Assembly (NCBI RefSeq): GCF_025567525.1
Contig: NZ_JAOQJY010000004.1
Location: forward strand, 1 to 64,000
Reading direction: 5' to 3'
From: Gallintestinimicrobium propionicum
Lineage (GTDB): Bacteria; Bacillota; Clostridia; Lachnospirales; Lachnospiraceae
Length of the DNA stretch: 64,000 nucleotides
The notes under the pieces are model-generated. The model ran no database searches. It saw only the letters and a list, made by a program, of their open reading frames with translations, and was not told the origin of the DNA. The translations under genes were made by a program, and so were the position numbers. Shown in pieces: positions 38,725 to 46,577 of this stretch (its first letter is position 1; the number at the start of each line of letters is the position of its first letter).

Positions 38725-40206
38725 TTATTCCTGTGCCAGGAACCGACACACCCCCGCCATACAAACGCCAGTCGCGCCCTTTGCCAAATGCTTGCCGGAT
38801 TTTCTCTGCACCGCCGGTCCCACAACGTCCAGATGCACCCACTGCGTTCCATCTTCGATAAACTCATGCAGATATGCCGCTGCGATCGGTCCTGCTCCCG
38901 GCCTTCCCGGCGCATAGTTGGCGAGGTCAGCGATTGCGGACCACAAAATTTCATCGCGATAGCAGTCGTCTAACGGCATCCGCCAGCAGCGTTCTCCGCT
39001 CTGCGCCATCGCGTCTTCGATCTCTTTGCACAACGCATCGTCATTGCAGAACAGTCCAGCTGTCAGGTCGCCAAGTGCCGCGTGGCAGGAATAGGTCAGC
39101 GTCGCAAGGTCGATCACACACTTTGCGCCGAGTTTCTGCGCCATTGTCAGAGAATCGCACAGAACCAGACGTCCTTCCGCATCTGTATTGTAAATTTCCA
39201 CCGTCTTGCCGGACAGGGTTTCGATGATATCTCCCATTCTGCTCGCGCTCGGACCGATCAGGTTGGCAGCAAGCGGAAATACGCCGACCAAATTTTTCTG
39301 TAATCCGCCAGCAGCGGAAATTTCCAGAATCTCCATCAGGTTTGCAGCGCCGCACATATCGTACTGCATTCCTTCCATATCTTTCATGGATTTTAAATGA
39401 TAGCCGCCCGCATCGAACATCAGTCCCTTGCCGACCAGCGCGGTCTTCTCTTCTCCCGGTCTCGGCTCGTATTCCATCACGACGAGTGCTGCTTCCTCAC
39501 TGCTGCCCTGATTGACCGCCAGAATCGCGTTGCATCCAAGCTCCTTTAATTCTGCCTCCCGGTACGCATGGAAACGGATGCCGTATTTTTCGGAAATCGC
39601 CTGTGCATACGCTACCATCTCTTCGATGTTTAACAGGTTGTACGGCAAGTTGCCGAGGGTCCGTGCATAGCCGACGCAGGTTGCGAACTGCACGGCGCAA
39701 TCAATTGCAGCTGCGATAACGATATCTACAGCAGGCAGGTTCACCGGATCGGTCTCCGCGCAATTCACGGCGTCAACGTCAACTACATCGGCGGTGTACA
39801 CGTAATTTGCTGCATCAACGCCAGCAGCATCCGCCACCCCGCCGTGAATCCAGATCTCCAGATCTCCAAAGTCCGTCAGGCTATCGCGGCGTGCAAAGGC
39901 TGCGCCCGCTTCCCATCTACGGACGGCTGTTTTGGAAAATCGGTATGCGCCCTGGTACAGCGCATTTACGATCAGCCCAGTCAAATCCGCCGCTTTGCCA
40001 TCGTCGTCTGTTTCCAGACAAATGTCCACAGCACCGACACGCTGCATTCCAATTTCCATAAAATATTCCCGGATGGCGCGGATCTTCTGCGCTTCACTCT
40101 TTTTTTCAAAAGAAACTGTCCTACAGCAGTCGTTCTCTATTCCCGTGCCGGTCACTTTGACGCTCCGGCACTCCTCGATCGGGCATGTCCCGTATTGTAT
40201 CTTCAT
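38725..40206 (-). CDS. M17 leucyl aminopeptidase family protein
   Basis: 493 residues from a start preceded by GGGGACAAGG (seven codons inside the longest frame). The C-terminal catalytic domain is complete: VGKGLMFDAGGYHLK (metal and catalytic Lys, Asp), MQYDMCGAANLM, and the M17 signature NTDAEGRLVLCD. The N-terminal half is poorly conserved and contains an odd Ala/Asp/Val-rich stretch (about 125-170). M17 enzymes cleave N-terminal residues with two metal ions. Its place between a GH4 glycosidase and an unknown protein is unusual and suggests a glycosylated peptide or amino-acid conjugate as the substrate (inference). Confidence 0.92.
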   Translation of the reverse strand: MKIQYGTCPIEECRSVKVTGTGIENDCCRTVSFEKKSEAQKIRAIREYFMEIGMQRVGAVDICLETDDDGKAADLTGLIVNALYQGAYRFSKTAVRRWEAGAAFARRDSLTDFGDLEIWIHGGVADAAGVDAANYVYTADVVDVDAVNCAETDPVNLPAVDIVIAAAIDCAVQFATCVGYARTLGNLPYNLLNIEEMVAYAQAISEKYGIRFHAYREAELKELGCNAILAVNQGSSEEAALVVMEYEPRPGEEKTALVGKGLMFDAGGYHLKSMKDMEGMQYDMCGAANLMEILEISAAGGLQKNLVGVFPLAANLIGPSASRMGDIIETLSGKTVEIYNTDAEGRLVLCDSLTMAQKLGAKCVIDLATLTYSCHAALGDLTAGLFCNDDALCKEIEDAMAQSGERCWRMPLDDCYRDEILWSAIADLANYAPGRPGAGPIAAAYLHEFIEDGTQWVHLDVVGPAVQRKSGKHLAKGATGVCMAGVCRFLAQE

Positions 40207-40229
40207 CCTTGTCCCCTTTTCACGCATCC

Positions 40230-41594
40230 TTATGCCTTATGGAATAGTCCGCCGTATGCCTGGCTGTAAGCTGCGACAAGTTCTTTTGCAAGAGAGTAGG
40301 AATTGACCAGCGGATGCAGCATCAGCGCCTGGACCGCTTTTTCCTCGGACTGTTCCTGTACCGCCTCTACGGTTTCCTTTTCGTACATCTTAATCAGACG
40401 CATCAGCAGATAGCAGTGCTCCGGAACTTCCTCCACCCTCACCGGATGAATCCCGGTTTCATCCACATGACAGGTAACTTCCACCACATCACGATCCTCA
40501 AGACCTGGGATGCTTCCCTGATTTTCCACGGAAAGCACCAGATCGCGTCCGTCCTTGCTCTGCAGCCCCTCGATGCAGTCAAGCATAACGCCTGCATATC
40601 CCATGCCATCAGGCACTTCCAGCTGCCCTTTTTCCAGAAGCGGGCGCTTTGCAAGACCGGATTCGATACTCATGTAGGAATTCTCACGAACCTGCATATA
40701 GTACAGGAAAATCTGCAGTGCGCCTTCGGGATCGGCGTCCATATCCATCGCCTTTAACTCTTCCATCATCTGCTTGTTGACCTGCTCGATCGTCTGACCT
40801 CTGGTCGCACCGGATTTTAAGATATTGGCGAGCGCTTTTTCCCGATGATAATAGTAGTAGAGATATTCATTCGGCAAAAATCCGATCATCCGCAACAAAT
40901 CGGGATCAAACATGGAAAATTCCTGAATGCTCTTTAAAAATGCGTCGTCCGCAAGGAGCCTGGGCAGAATCTCCTCGTCCCTGATCTTCACGCTGCGAAT
41001 CCAGGAAAGATGATTTAATCCGAAGAATTCCACATACAGGTCTTTTTCATCCACGCCGAGCTTTGCTGCCATACGGAATTTTGTGCTGCTGGGCGCATCG
41101 CAGATGCCGATCACCTTTTCATAGCCTGCGCTCTTTAACGCCTGTGTCACCAGACCGGACGGGTTCGTGAAATTGAAAATCCATGCGTTCGGTGCAATTT
41201 CATTAATCAGCCTGCAGTACTCCAGCAAAATCGGAATCGTGCGCACTGCCATCGAAAATCCACCGACACCGGTCGTTTCCTGTCCGATTACGCCTGCGTT
41301 TAATGCGATTGTTTCATCCATAACACGGGAATGGTCGCCGCCGACGCGCAGCGTTGTTACCACATAATCCGCGTCCTGCAATACCTTACGCACATCCGCA
41401 GATTCCGTTACAATCAGATCCTTGTGATTTCTGTTTACCACATGGCGGCACAGCTTTGTGATGATCTGCTGTTTCTCCTGATTGATGTCATAGAGCGCTA
41501 CCTCGTCAATATGAAGTGCCTTGTATCTTGCCAGCAGGCCGTTGATAAAAATGACGGTTCTGACGCCTGCTCCCCCGATGACTGCGATTTTCAT
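40230..41594 (-). CDS. GH4 family glycosidase (6-phospho-glycosidase-like)
   Basis: 454 residues. GH4 enzymes use NAD+ and a divalent metal to cleave (often 6-phospho-) glycosides by oxidation-elimination. Seen: N-terminal Rossmann motif MKIAVIGGAGVRT, GQETTGVGGFSMAVRTIP, IFNFTNPSGLVTQAL, the metal-binding Cys in IGICDAPSS and His in FGLNHLSWI. The usual GICNxPxG motif reads GICDAPSS, a change near the active site. The start is the ATG that overlaps the PfkB stop (ATGA), with AGGAGAGG upstream; the longer frame is a shadow of the PfkB gene. The upstream kinase could supply phosphorylated substrate. Confidence 0.9.
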   Translation of the reverse strand: MKIAVIGGAGVRTVIFINGLLARYKALHIDEVALYDINQEKQQIITKLCRHVVNRNHKDLIVTESADVRKVLQDADYVVTTLRVGGDHSRVMDETIALNAGVIGQETTGVGGFSMAVRTIPILLEYCRLINEIAPNAWIFNFTNPSGLVTQALKSAGYEKVIGICDAPSSTKFRMAAKLGVDEKDLYVEFFGLNHLSWIRSVKIRDEEILPRLLADDAFLKSIQEFSMFDPDLLRMIGFLPNEYLYYYYHREKALANILKSGATRGQTIEQVNKQMMEELKAMDMDADPEGALQIFLYYMQVRENSYMSIESGLAKRPLLEKGQLEVPDGMGYAGVMLDCIEGLQSKDGRDLVLSVENQGSIPGLEDRDVVEVTCHVDETGIHPVRVEEVPEHCYLLMRLIKMYEKETVEAVQEQSEEKAVQALMLHPLVNSYSLAKELVAAYSQAYGGLFHKA

Positions 41595-42541
41595 TTTGTT
41601 TCCTCTCCTTTCTTTTTTCCCATAAATTCCTTCAGTCCCTCTTTGTCCGGAAATCCGGTGTTGCCGCCGTACGCTGTCACGTTTAACGCGCCGCAGGCAT
41701 TGCCGCAGGCCAGACATTCTTCCAGACCTTTTCCGGTCAGAAATCCGTATACGAAGCCCGCATTAAACGAATCCCCTGCGCCAGTCGTATCCACAGCCTT
41801 TACCCGGTACGCCGGGAGAAAGACCTCTTTTCCGTTTTCGATTGCAAGAGAACCGCTGCTGCCAAGCTTGATGACCACCCTGTCACAATCCTTTGCAAAC
41901 TCCCGTGCCGCTTCCTGTGCGGTCTTCGTCCTGCCATAGTGAATCGCTTCCGTCTCGTTCATGAACAGCACGTCGATATACGGAAACAGCTCCTTGATCT
42001 GAGGATTCCATTCCCCGGTTGAATCCCAGCCCAGATCGAACGAGACAGTCGCTTCTGTCTCTGCTTTGACGCGTTTTAACAAAGAAAGATACGCCGCGTG
42101 GTTTTTGCTTCCCTCATAGCCTGTCATATGAATATGCGAAGCGTTTTTCACGCCCTCGATATCCACCTTGTCGATGTAAATTCCCGCGTTCGTGCCGCGA
42201 TACGTCAAAAACGACCGATCCTTTTCATTGGTAAAACTGATCGAAATACCGGTTTTTTCCGTCCTGCTCGTCCCAAGCAGACTGTCGTCGATATTTTTTG
42301 CGGCAAATTCTTTGCGGATCAACTCCCCGTAGCAATCGTCCCCGACCTCTCCCTGAAATACCGGATGCAGACCGAGCTTTCCAATGCCGAGCGCAAACAG
42401 CGCCGCGCCGCCGCCTACATAGGTATCCATAACCGGCACTTCATCCTCCTGCCCGGGCTTTGGCAGACTGGAAACGCCCGGAACAACAAGGTCTATATTT
42501 ACATCGCCGTAAACATAGACGTCCCATTTTTTTCCCTTCAT
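41591..42541 (-). CDS. PfkB family carbohydrate kinase
   Basis: 316 residues from MKGKKWDVYVYGDVNID, preceded by GGAGGGGACT; a frame nine codons longer lacks support. Ribokinase-fold motifs: N-terminal GGGAALFALGIGKLG, middle RTEKTGISISF, and the C-terminal ATP/catalytic loop AVDTTGAGDSFNAGFVYG with the catalytic Asp (about residue 260). Such kinases phosphorylate sugars or nucleosides. As first gene of the operon with GH4, M17 peptidase and others, it may phosphorylate the imported glycan or a released sugar; which one is not evident. Confidence 0.92.
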   Translation of the reverse strand: MKGKKWDVYVYGDVNIDLVVPGVSSLPKPGQEDEVPVMDTYVGGGAALFALGIGKLGLHPVFQGEVGDDCYGELIRKEFAAKNIDDSLLGTSRTEKTGISISFTNEKDRSFLTYRGTNAGIYIDKVDIEGVKNASHIHMTGYEGSKNHAAYLSLLKRVKAETEATVSFDLGWDSTGEWNPQIKELFPYIDVLFMNETEAIHYGRTKTAQEAAREFAKDCDRVVIKLGSSGSLAIENGKEVFLPAYRVKAVDTTGAGDSFNAGFVYGFLTGKGLEECLACGNACGALNVTAYGGNTGFPDKEGLKEFMGKKKGEETK

Positions 42542-42576
42542 AGTCCCCTCCATCTTTCGTTTTTTCATTCTTTTTC

Positions 42577-42604
42577 AGCATACCATAAAGTCCGTAGGAA
42601 ATCA
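42577..42604 (-). promoter_or_regulatory. Promoter of the PfkB-GH4-M17 operon
   Basis: Minus strand TTGATT (42599-42604), 16-base spacer, TATGCT (42577-42582), about 35 bases before the PfkB start. It follows the terminator of the importer operon, so the two operons can be expressed separately. Confidence 0.6.
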
Positions 42605-42646
42605 AAATACGATCCTCACAGAGTGGTTTTATCGTGTCATGCGATA

Positions 42647-42681
42647 AAAAAGACATGCGCCAAATCCCGGGCATGTCTTTT
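42647..42681 (-). terminator. Terminator of the sugar importer operon
   Basis: Minus strand AAAAGACATGCC and GCATGTCTTTTTT form the stem, followed by a T tail and a second short stem (TTTTATCG ... CGATAAAA, 42627-42650). Confidence 0.8.
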
Positions 42682-42737
42682 CCGATTTCATCAACTACGT
42701 AGCGACGCAATTTAGAGATGTATTTATCCCTTTATTC

Positions 42738-43658
42738 TCATTCCTTTACTGCCCCGATCATGGAACCCTGTGCAAAATATTTCTGAATAAACGGATATAC
42801 ACACAGAATCGGTACGGTAGTTACAACGACTGCCGCCATTTTCAGCGAATCAGAGGTTGTCGTTGCCGCGTTCTGAGCCAGCGCCTGAGCGACTGTCTCT
42901 ACGTTCTGCTGTGCGTTCATCGCTTTGGTCAACATGTTCTGCAGCACGGTCTGTACCGGCCACTTCGCAGTATCGCTCATGTAGAACGCACCAGAAAACC
43001 AGTCGTTCCAGTGGTTGACTGCCGTATAAAGCCCGACAACCGCGATAACCGGCTTGCTTAGCGGCATCATGATTTTAGTATAGATTTTGAAAAATCCGCA
43101 GCCATCCAGCTTCGCCGATTCCTCCAGGCTGTCCGGAATTCCCTCAAAGAAGGTTCTCACCATCAGCAGGTAGGTTACGCTCACCAAACTCGGTACAACG
43201 TAAACCCAGAAAGAATTGAGCAGATGCAGGTTTTTGTACTGGATATATTTCGGAATCATCCCACCGTCAAATAGCATGGTGAATGTAATCAGCATCGTAA
43301 GGACGGTTCTGCCCGGCAGATCCTTCTGCTTGAGTGCATAACCCGCAAGGGTTGTCACTATAAGGCTTAAGAATGTACCGATAACAGTTCTCGCAATACT
43401 GATTCCATATGCTCCCATAATACTGCCGTCTTTGAATACTTCGCGGAAATTATCCAGCGTAAGCTGTCTGGGCCAGAACCAGATTCCGCCCCGCGCCGCA
43501 TCTTTTCCATCGTTAAAAGACAAAACCAGAACATTCAGACACGGAAGCAAAATCGCCAGACACAGCAGAATAATAATCAGATAAATAATTGCCTGCAAGA
43601 TCTGTTCTCCCGCGTTTCTTTTTATTTTGTTTTCCCGCCTGACCTCGATCTGCTTCAT
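42738..43658 (-). CDS. ABC sugar importer permease, LplC/YtcP type
   Basis: 306 residues, about six membrane helices beginning LQAIIYLIIILLCLAILLPCLNVL. The cytoplasmic coupling loop (EAA motif) is EESAKLDGCGFFKIYTKIMMPL. This is the second permease of a CUT1-type importer of the LplABC/YtcP group, used for complex oligosaccharides. It follows the solute-binding lipoprotein gene by about 65 bases and ends at a strong terminator. No ATPase gene is nearby, so the importer presumably uses a shared MsmK/UgpC-type ATPase encoded elsewhere. Confidence 0.95.
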   Translation of the reverse strand: MKQIEVRRENKIKRNAGEQILQAIIYLIIILLCLAILLPCLNVLVLSFNDGKDAARGGIWFWPRQLTLDNFREVFKDGSIMGAYGISIARTVIGTFLSLIVTTLAGYALKQKDLPGRTVLTMLITFTMLFDGGMIPKYIQYKNLHLLNSFWVYVVPSLVSVTYLLMVRTFFEGIPDSLEESAKLDGCGFFKIYTKIMMPLSKPVIAVVGLYTAVNHWNDWFSGAFYMSDTAKWPVQTVLQNMLTKAMNAQQNVETVAQALAQNAATTTSDSLKMAAVVVTTVPILCVYPFIQKYFAQGSMIGAVKE

Positions 43659-43723
43659 AGCGTCTGTCTCCTTTTTGCCTGCAGGCTGTAAAACCTGCAG
43701 GCGCTTTTAATTCTAATTCCTTT

Positions 43724-45481
43724 TTAGTCGTAGAAGTTTACCGCATCCGGATCTTCCTTATAGATATTTGCAACATAGTCTTCAAACTGTTCTACGCCTG
43801 CAGCCTTTAACTGTGCACGGAAAGATTCGATAATTGTCTTTACTTCTGCGTCATCCTTTGCAAAGAAGCACTGTGTCAGCACCTCATCCCAGTTTAACAG
43901 ATCCATCTGGGTCTTTACTGCTGCCAGTTCGTCTGCGGACATGTAAGCAGTTGCATTTAAGCCGGGAACCAGCTTTTTCTCTCTCGGATACTCTGTTGCC
44001 AGTTCTACGCTTCTTGCATAAGTTGTGCCTGCTGCTGCACCGGGACGGGACTCCCCGAAGTTCTTGGTATTATCTGTGTTGGTAACACAGAAGGAGAAGA
44101 AGCAGTTACCGATACCGCCAAATGCAGCGCCGATCTGGTTGATCATGTAATCTGTATCGTTGTTGTTTACTTTTTCCAGAGCTTCATCGGTCAGAACAGG
44201 ATTGCCGTCTACCATGTTGTAGCTGACGCCTTCTACACCGTACTGTGCCAGAAGCTGTCCGTCATAGGTGCTCAGCCAGTCGAAGAACTTGAAGATTTCT
44301 TCCGGGTTTTCTGCATCTGCAGAAATCGCCATACAGCCGTTTGCGGTCTTGCCGTGGGTTACCTTCTTGTTATCGCCGGAGATATCGTTTAACGGTCCAA
44401 GCGGAATCCAGTCATCGTTTCCATAAATGATATCCTGATAGTTATGTACGTCTGCAATGATTGCAGAGTTGTGGTTTCTGGAAACTTCTTCTGCACGTGT
44501 GGAATCCATGGTGAAGAACTCAGGGTTCATCAGACCCTCGTTTAACAGTTTTCTGACATAGTCGATTTCATCATAGATGGAATCTTTTTCCGCCTCATGT
44601 CTGACATTGCCGTCCTCGTCGATGTTGTAATCATCGCTGACACCCCATTTTAAGCCAGGGCAGATGTACTCAATAGTGTCCATAGAGCCGCCCCAGTATT
44701 TCGGCCCGAGCGGGTAAACATCGTTGCCGTTGTCGTCTTTGTAACCGCCTTCTTTGATCTTAACAAGCAGGTCGTAAAAATCATCCGCTGTTCTGATCTG
44801 TGTTACGTCGATACCAAGATCATCAGCGATAGACTTCTGAATCCACAGACCGCCGACATATTCTCCCTCCGGAATCCATTCCAGAGTCTTGTCGGTTTCT
44901 GCCACATTCATCTGCCACAGATAAACGCCATCCAGATCATCCCGGAAGGTTACATTCTTGTAAGAGTCATCCGGTAAGAAGCCATCTTCATAATACTTGG
45001 AGTAAACTTCCGAGTTTTTCATATACTCGGAAACATCTGCGAACATGCCTTCTTTTGCAGCCTTTAACAAAAGCGGGAACTCCGGTCTGGTCGAATTATC
45101 CAGATAGGAAACGATAACGTCCGGAATGGTTCCTGCAGCCAGCTGGGAGGCCATAACCTTCTGGTCACTGTCGCCAGGGGTATATTTGATATCCAGCGTG
45201 ATGCCGGTCAGCTCTTTGATCTTTTTCCCAACCTCAGTGCTGGAAAAATCATCGGGAAGTGTGTTGCCGATATCATCTACATATGCCTGCACGGTGATGG
45301 TACGGTCTGCAATCCAGGTATCAGGCTTGTCAGACGTGTCCTCTGTTGCCGCATCCGAAGACGTTTTGCTGTTGCTCGTCGATGCGCTGTCTGTGCTGCT
45401 GCCGCATCCTGCCAAGCTGCCAACTACCATGCTTCCTGCCAGACCAGCTGCGAGCAGATTTCTGATCCATCTCTTTTTCAT
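43724..45481 (-). CDS. ABC sugar importer solute-binding lipoprotein, LplA type
   Basis: 585 residues. The signal MKKRWIRNLLAAGLAGSMVVG with lipobox SLAGC (lipidated Cys about 26) is followed by a Ser/Thr-rich linker and a large extracellular solute-binding protein of cluster type D (LplA-like; about 500-560 residues is usual). Aromatic and acidic residues near ADVSEYMKN, DGVYLWQMN and KYWGGSMDTIEYI could line the sugar site. It sits between the two permease genes, in the order permease, binding protein, permease. Confidence 0.95.
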   Translation of the reverse strand: MKKRWIRNLLAAGLAGSMVVGSLAGCGSSTDSASTSNSKTSSDAATEDTSDKPDTWIADRTITVQAYVDDIGNTLPDDFSSTEVGKKIKELTGITLDIKYTPGDSDQKVMASQLAAGTIPDVIVSYLDNSTRPEFPLLLKAAKEGMFADVSEYMKNSEVYSKYYEDGFLPDDSYKNVTFRDDLDGVYLWQMNVAETDKTLEWIPEGEYVGGLWIQKSIADDLGIDVTQIRTADDFYDLLVKIKEGGYKDDNGNDVYPLGPKYWGGSMDTIEYICPGLKWGVSDDYNIDEDGNVRHEAEKDSIYDEIDYVRKLLNEGLMNPEFFTMDSTRAEEVSRNHNSAIIADVHNYQDIIYGNDDWIPLGPLNDISGDNKKVTHGKTANGCMAISADAENPEEIFKFFDWLSTYDGQLLAQYGVEGVSYNMVDGNPVLTDEALEKVNNNDTDYMINQIGAAFGGIGNCFFSFCVTNTDNTKNFGESRPGAAAGTTYARSVELATEYPREKKLVPGLNATAYMSADELAAVKTQMDLLNWDEVLTQCFFAKDDAEVKTIIESFRAQLKAAGVEQFEDYVANIYKEDPDAVNFYD

Positions 45482-45517
45482 TTGGTTTCTTCCTTTCTTC
45501 CTTTTTATGTATCCTGT

Positions 45518-46483
45518 TTACCACAGGCTTACTTCCGTCATCTTTTTACAGATCTTGTTGCACGCTACAACCAGTACCAGTCCAACCAGCCCCTGTATCA
45601 GACCAATTGCCGTCGCATAACCGAACTGTCCTCCCTGCAAGCCGACACGCAGAACGTAAATATCCAATGTATCTGCAATCGACATGTTGCCGGGTGTACG
45701 CAGCAGCCATACCTGATCGACACCGGAGGAAAGCAGTCCGCCGATTCCCATAATGAACAGGATACCGATCGTTCCTCTGATTCCTGGCAATGTGATGTGC
45801 CACATTTTCTTGAGCTTTCCGCAACCATCCATTTCAGCGGCTTCGTAAAGCGTCGGGTCCACGCTGCTGATTGCAGCCAGATACATGATGGAATCCCATC
45901 CGATGTTTTTCCACAGATCCATGGAAAACAAAATCCGGTAAAAATACTTTGCATCCATCAAAAAGAATGTGCTTCCGTCTCCGCCCAGCGCTGCAATCGC
46001 CTGGTTTAAGATACCAGTATTCGGTGCCAGAATTTTCTGAAGCATCGTCACGATGATAACCGATGATAAAAAGTGCGGCAGATAGGTAATCGTCTGAGAA
46101 ATTTTCTTGAACTTCATGTTGCGCAGCTCATTTAACAAAAGTGCCAGAATGATTGCGAACGGAAATTCCAGAATGCACTTGATAATACCGATCGCAAGCG
46201 TGTTGCGGATCAGTCGTCCTGCATCGTAGCTCTTGAAGAACGTTTTGAAATAATCAAAACCAACCCACGGGCTTCCCCAGATTCCCTTCTTAAAGGAATA
46301 ATCCTTAAATGCCAGAACGGAACCAGCCATCGGCACATAGCAGATCAGTGCGTAGTAGACGATACATGGAAGCAGCATGACATACAACGGCCAGTACCGC
46401 ATCAGTCGTACTCCGATTGACGCATTCCCGGACGTTTTCCCTTTTCGGGATGCCAGGCTCTTTGTTTTCACAGGTTTCTTCAC
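45518..46483 (-). CDS. ABC sugar importer permease, LplB type
   Basis: 321 residues with a basic N-terminus and about six membrane helices (YWPLYVMLLPCIVYYALICY first). The EAA-type loop is EAAEMDGCGKLKKMWHITLP (about 225-244). LplB family, pairing with the downstream YtcP-type permease. First gene of the importer operon; its promoter region carries two tandem repeats likely bound by an AraC-type activator. Confidence 0.95.
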   Translation of the reverse strand: MKKPVKTKSLASRKGKTSGNASIGVRLMRYWPLYVMLLPCIVYYALICYVPMAGSVLAFKDYSFKKGIWGSPWVGFDYFKTFFKSYDAGRLIRNTLAIGIIKCILEFPFAIILALLLNELRNMKFKKISQTITYLPHFLSSVIIVTMLQKILAPNTGILNQAIAALGGDGSTFFLMDAKYFYRILFSMDLWKNIGWDSIMYLAAISSVDPTLYEAAEMDGCGKLKKMWHITLPGIRGTIGILFIMGIGGLLSSGVDQVWLLRTPGNMSIADTLDIYVLRVGLQGGQFGYATAIGLIQGLVGLVLVVACNKICKKMTEVSLW

Positions 46484-46504
46484 CTCCCGTCATCTGATGA
46501 AATT

Positions 46505-46568
46505 ATTATAAAAATTGTATAAATTTCCGACAATGGACATTTCCACACTGTACAATGGACATTTCCAC
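46505..46568 (-). promoter_or_regulatory. Importer promoter with tandem activator sites
   Basis: Minus strand -35 TTGTCG (46528-46533), 17-base spacer, -10 TATAAT (46505-46510). Immediately upstream the same 17-mer, GTGGAAATGTCCATTGT, occurs twice (46530-46546 and 46552-46568), 22 bp apart, with one copy touching the -35. This geometry is typical of AraC-type activator sites; the YesN-type regulator encoded at 33541 is the best candidate. Confidence 0.8.
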
Positions 46569-46577
46569 GATTTAGGG

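Noticed and set aside
46530..46568. Tandem repeats as a CRISPR or transposon feature
   Set aside because: Only two units, 22 bp apart, abutting a promoter; better explained as activator sites. No CRISPR array is seen in the window.
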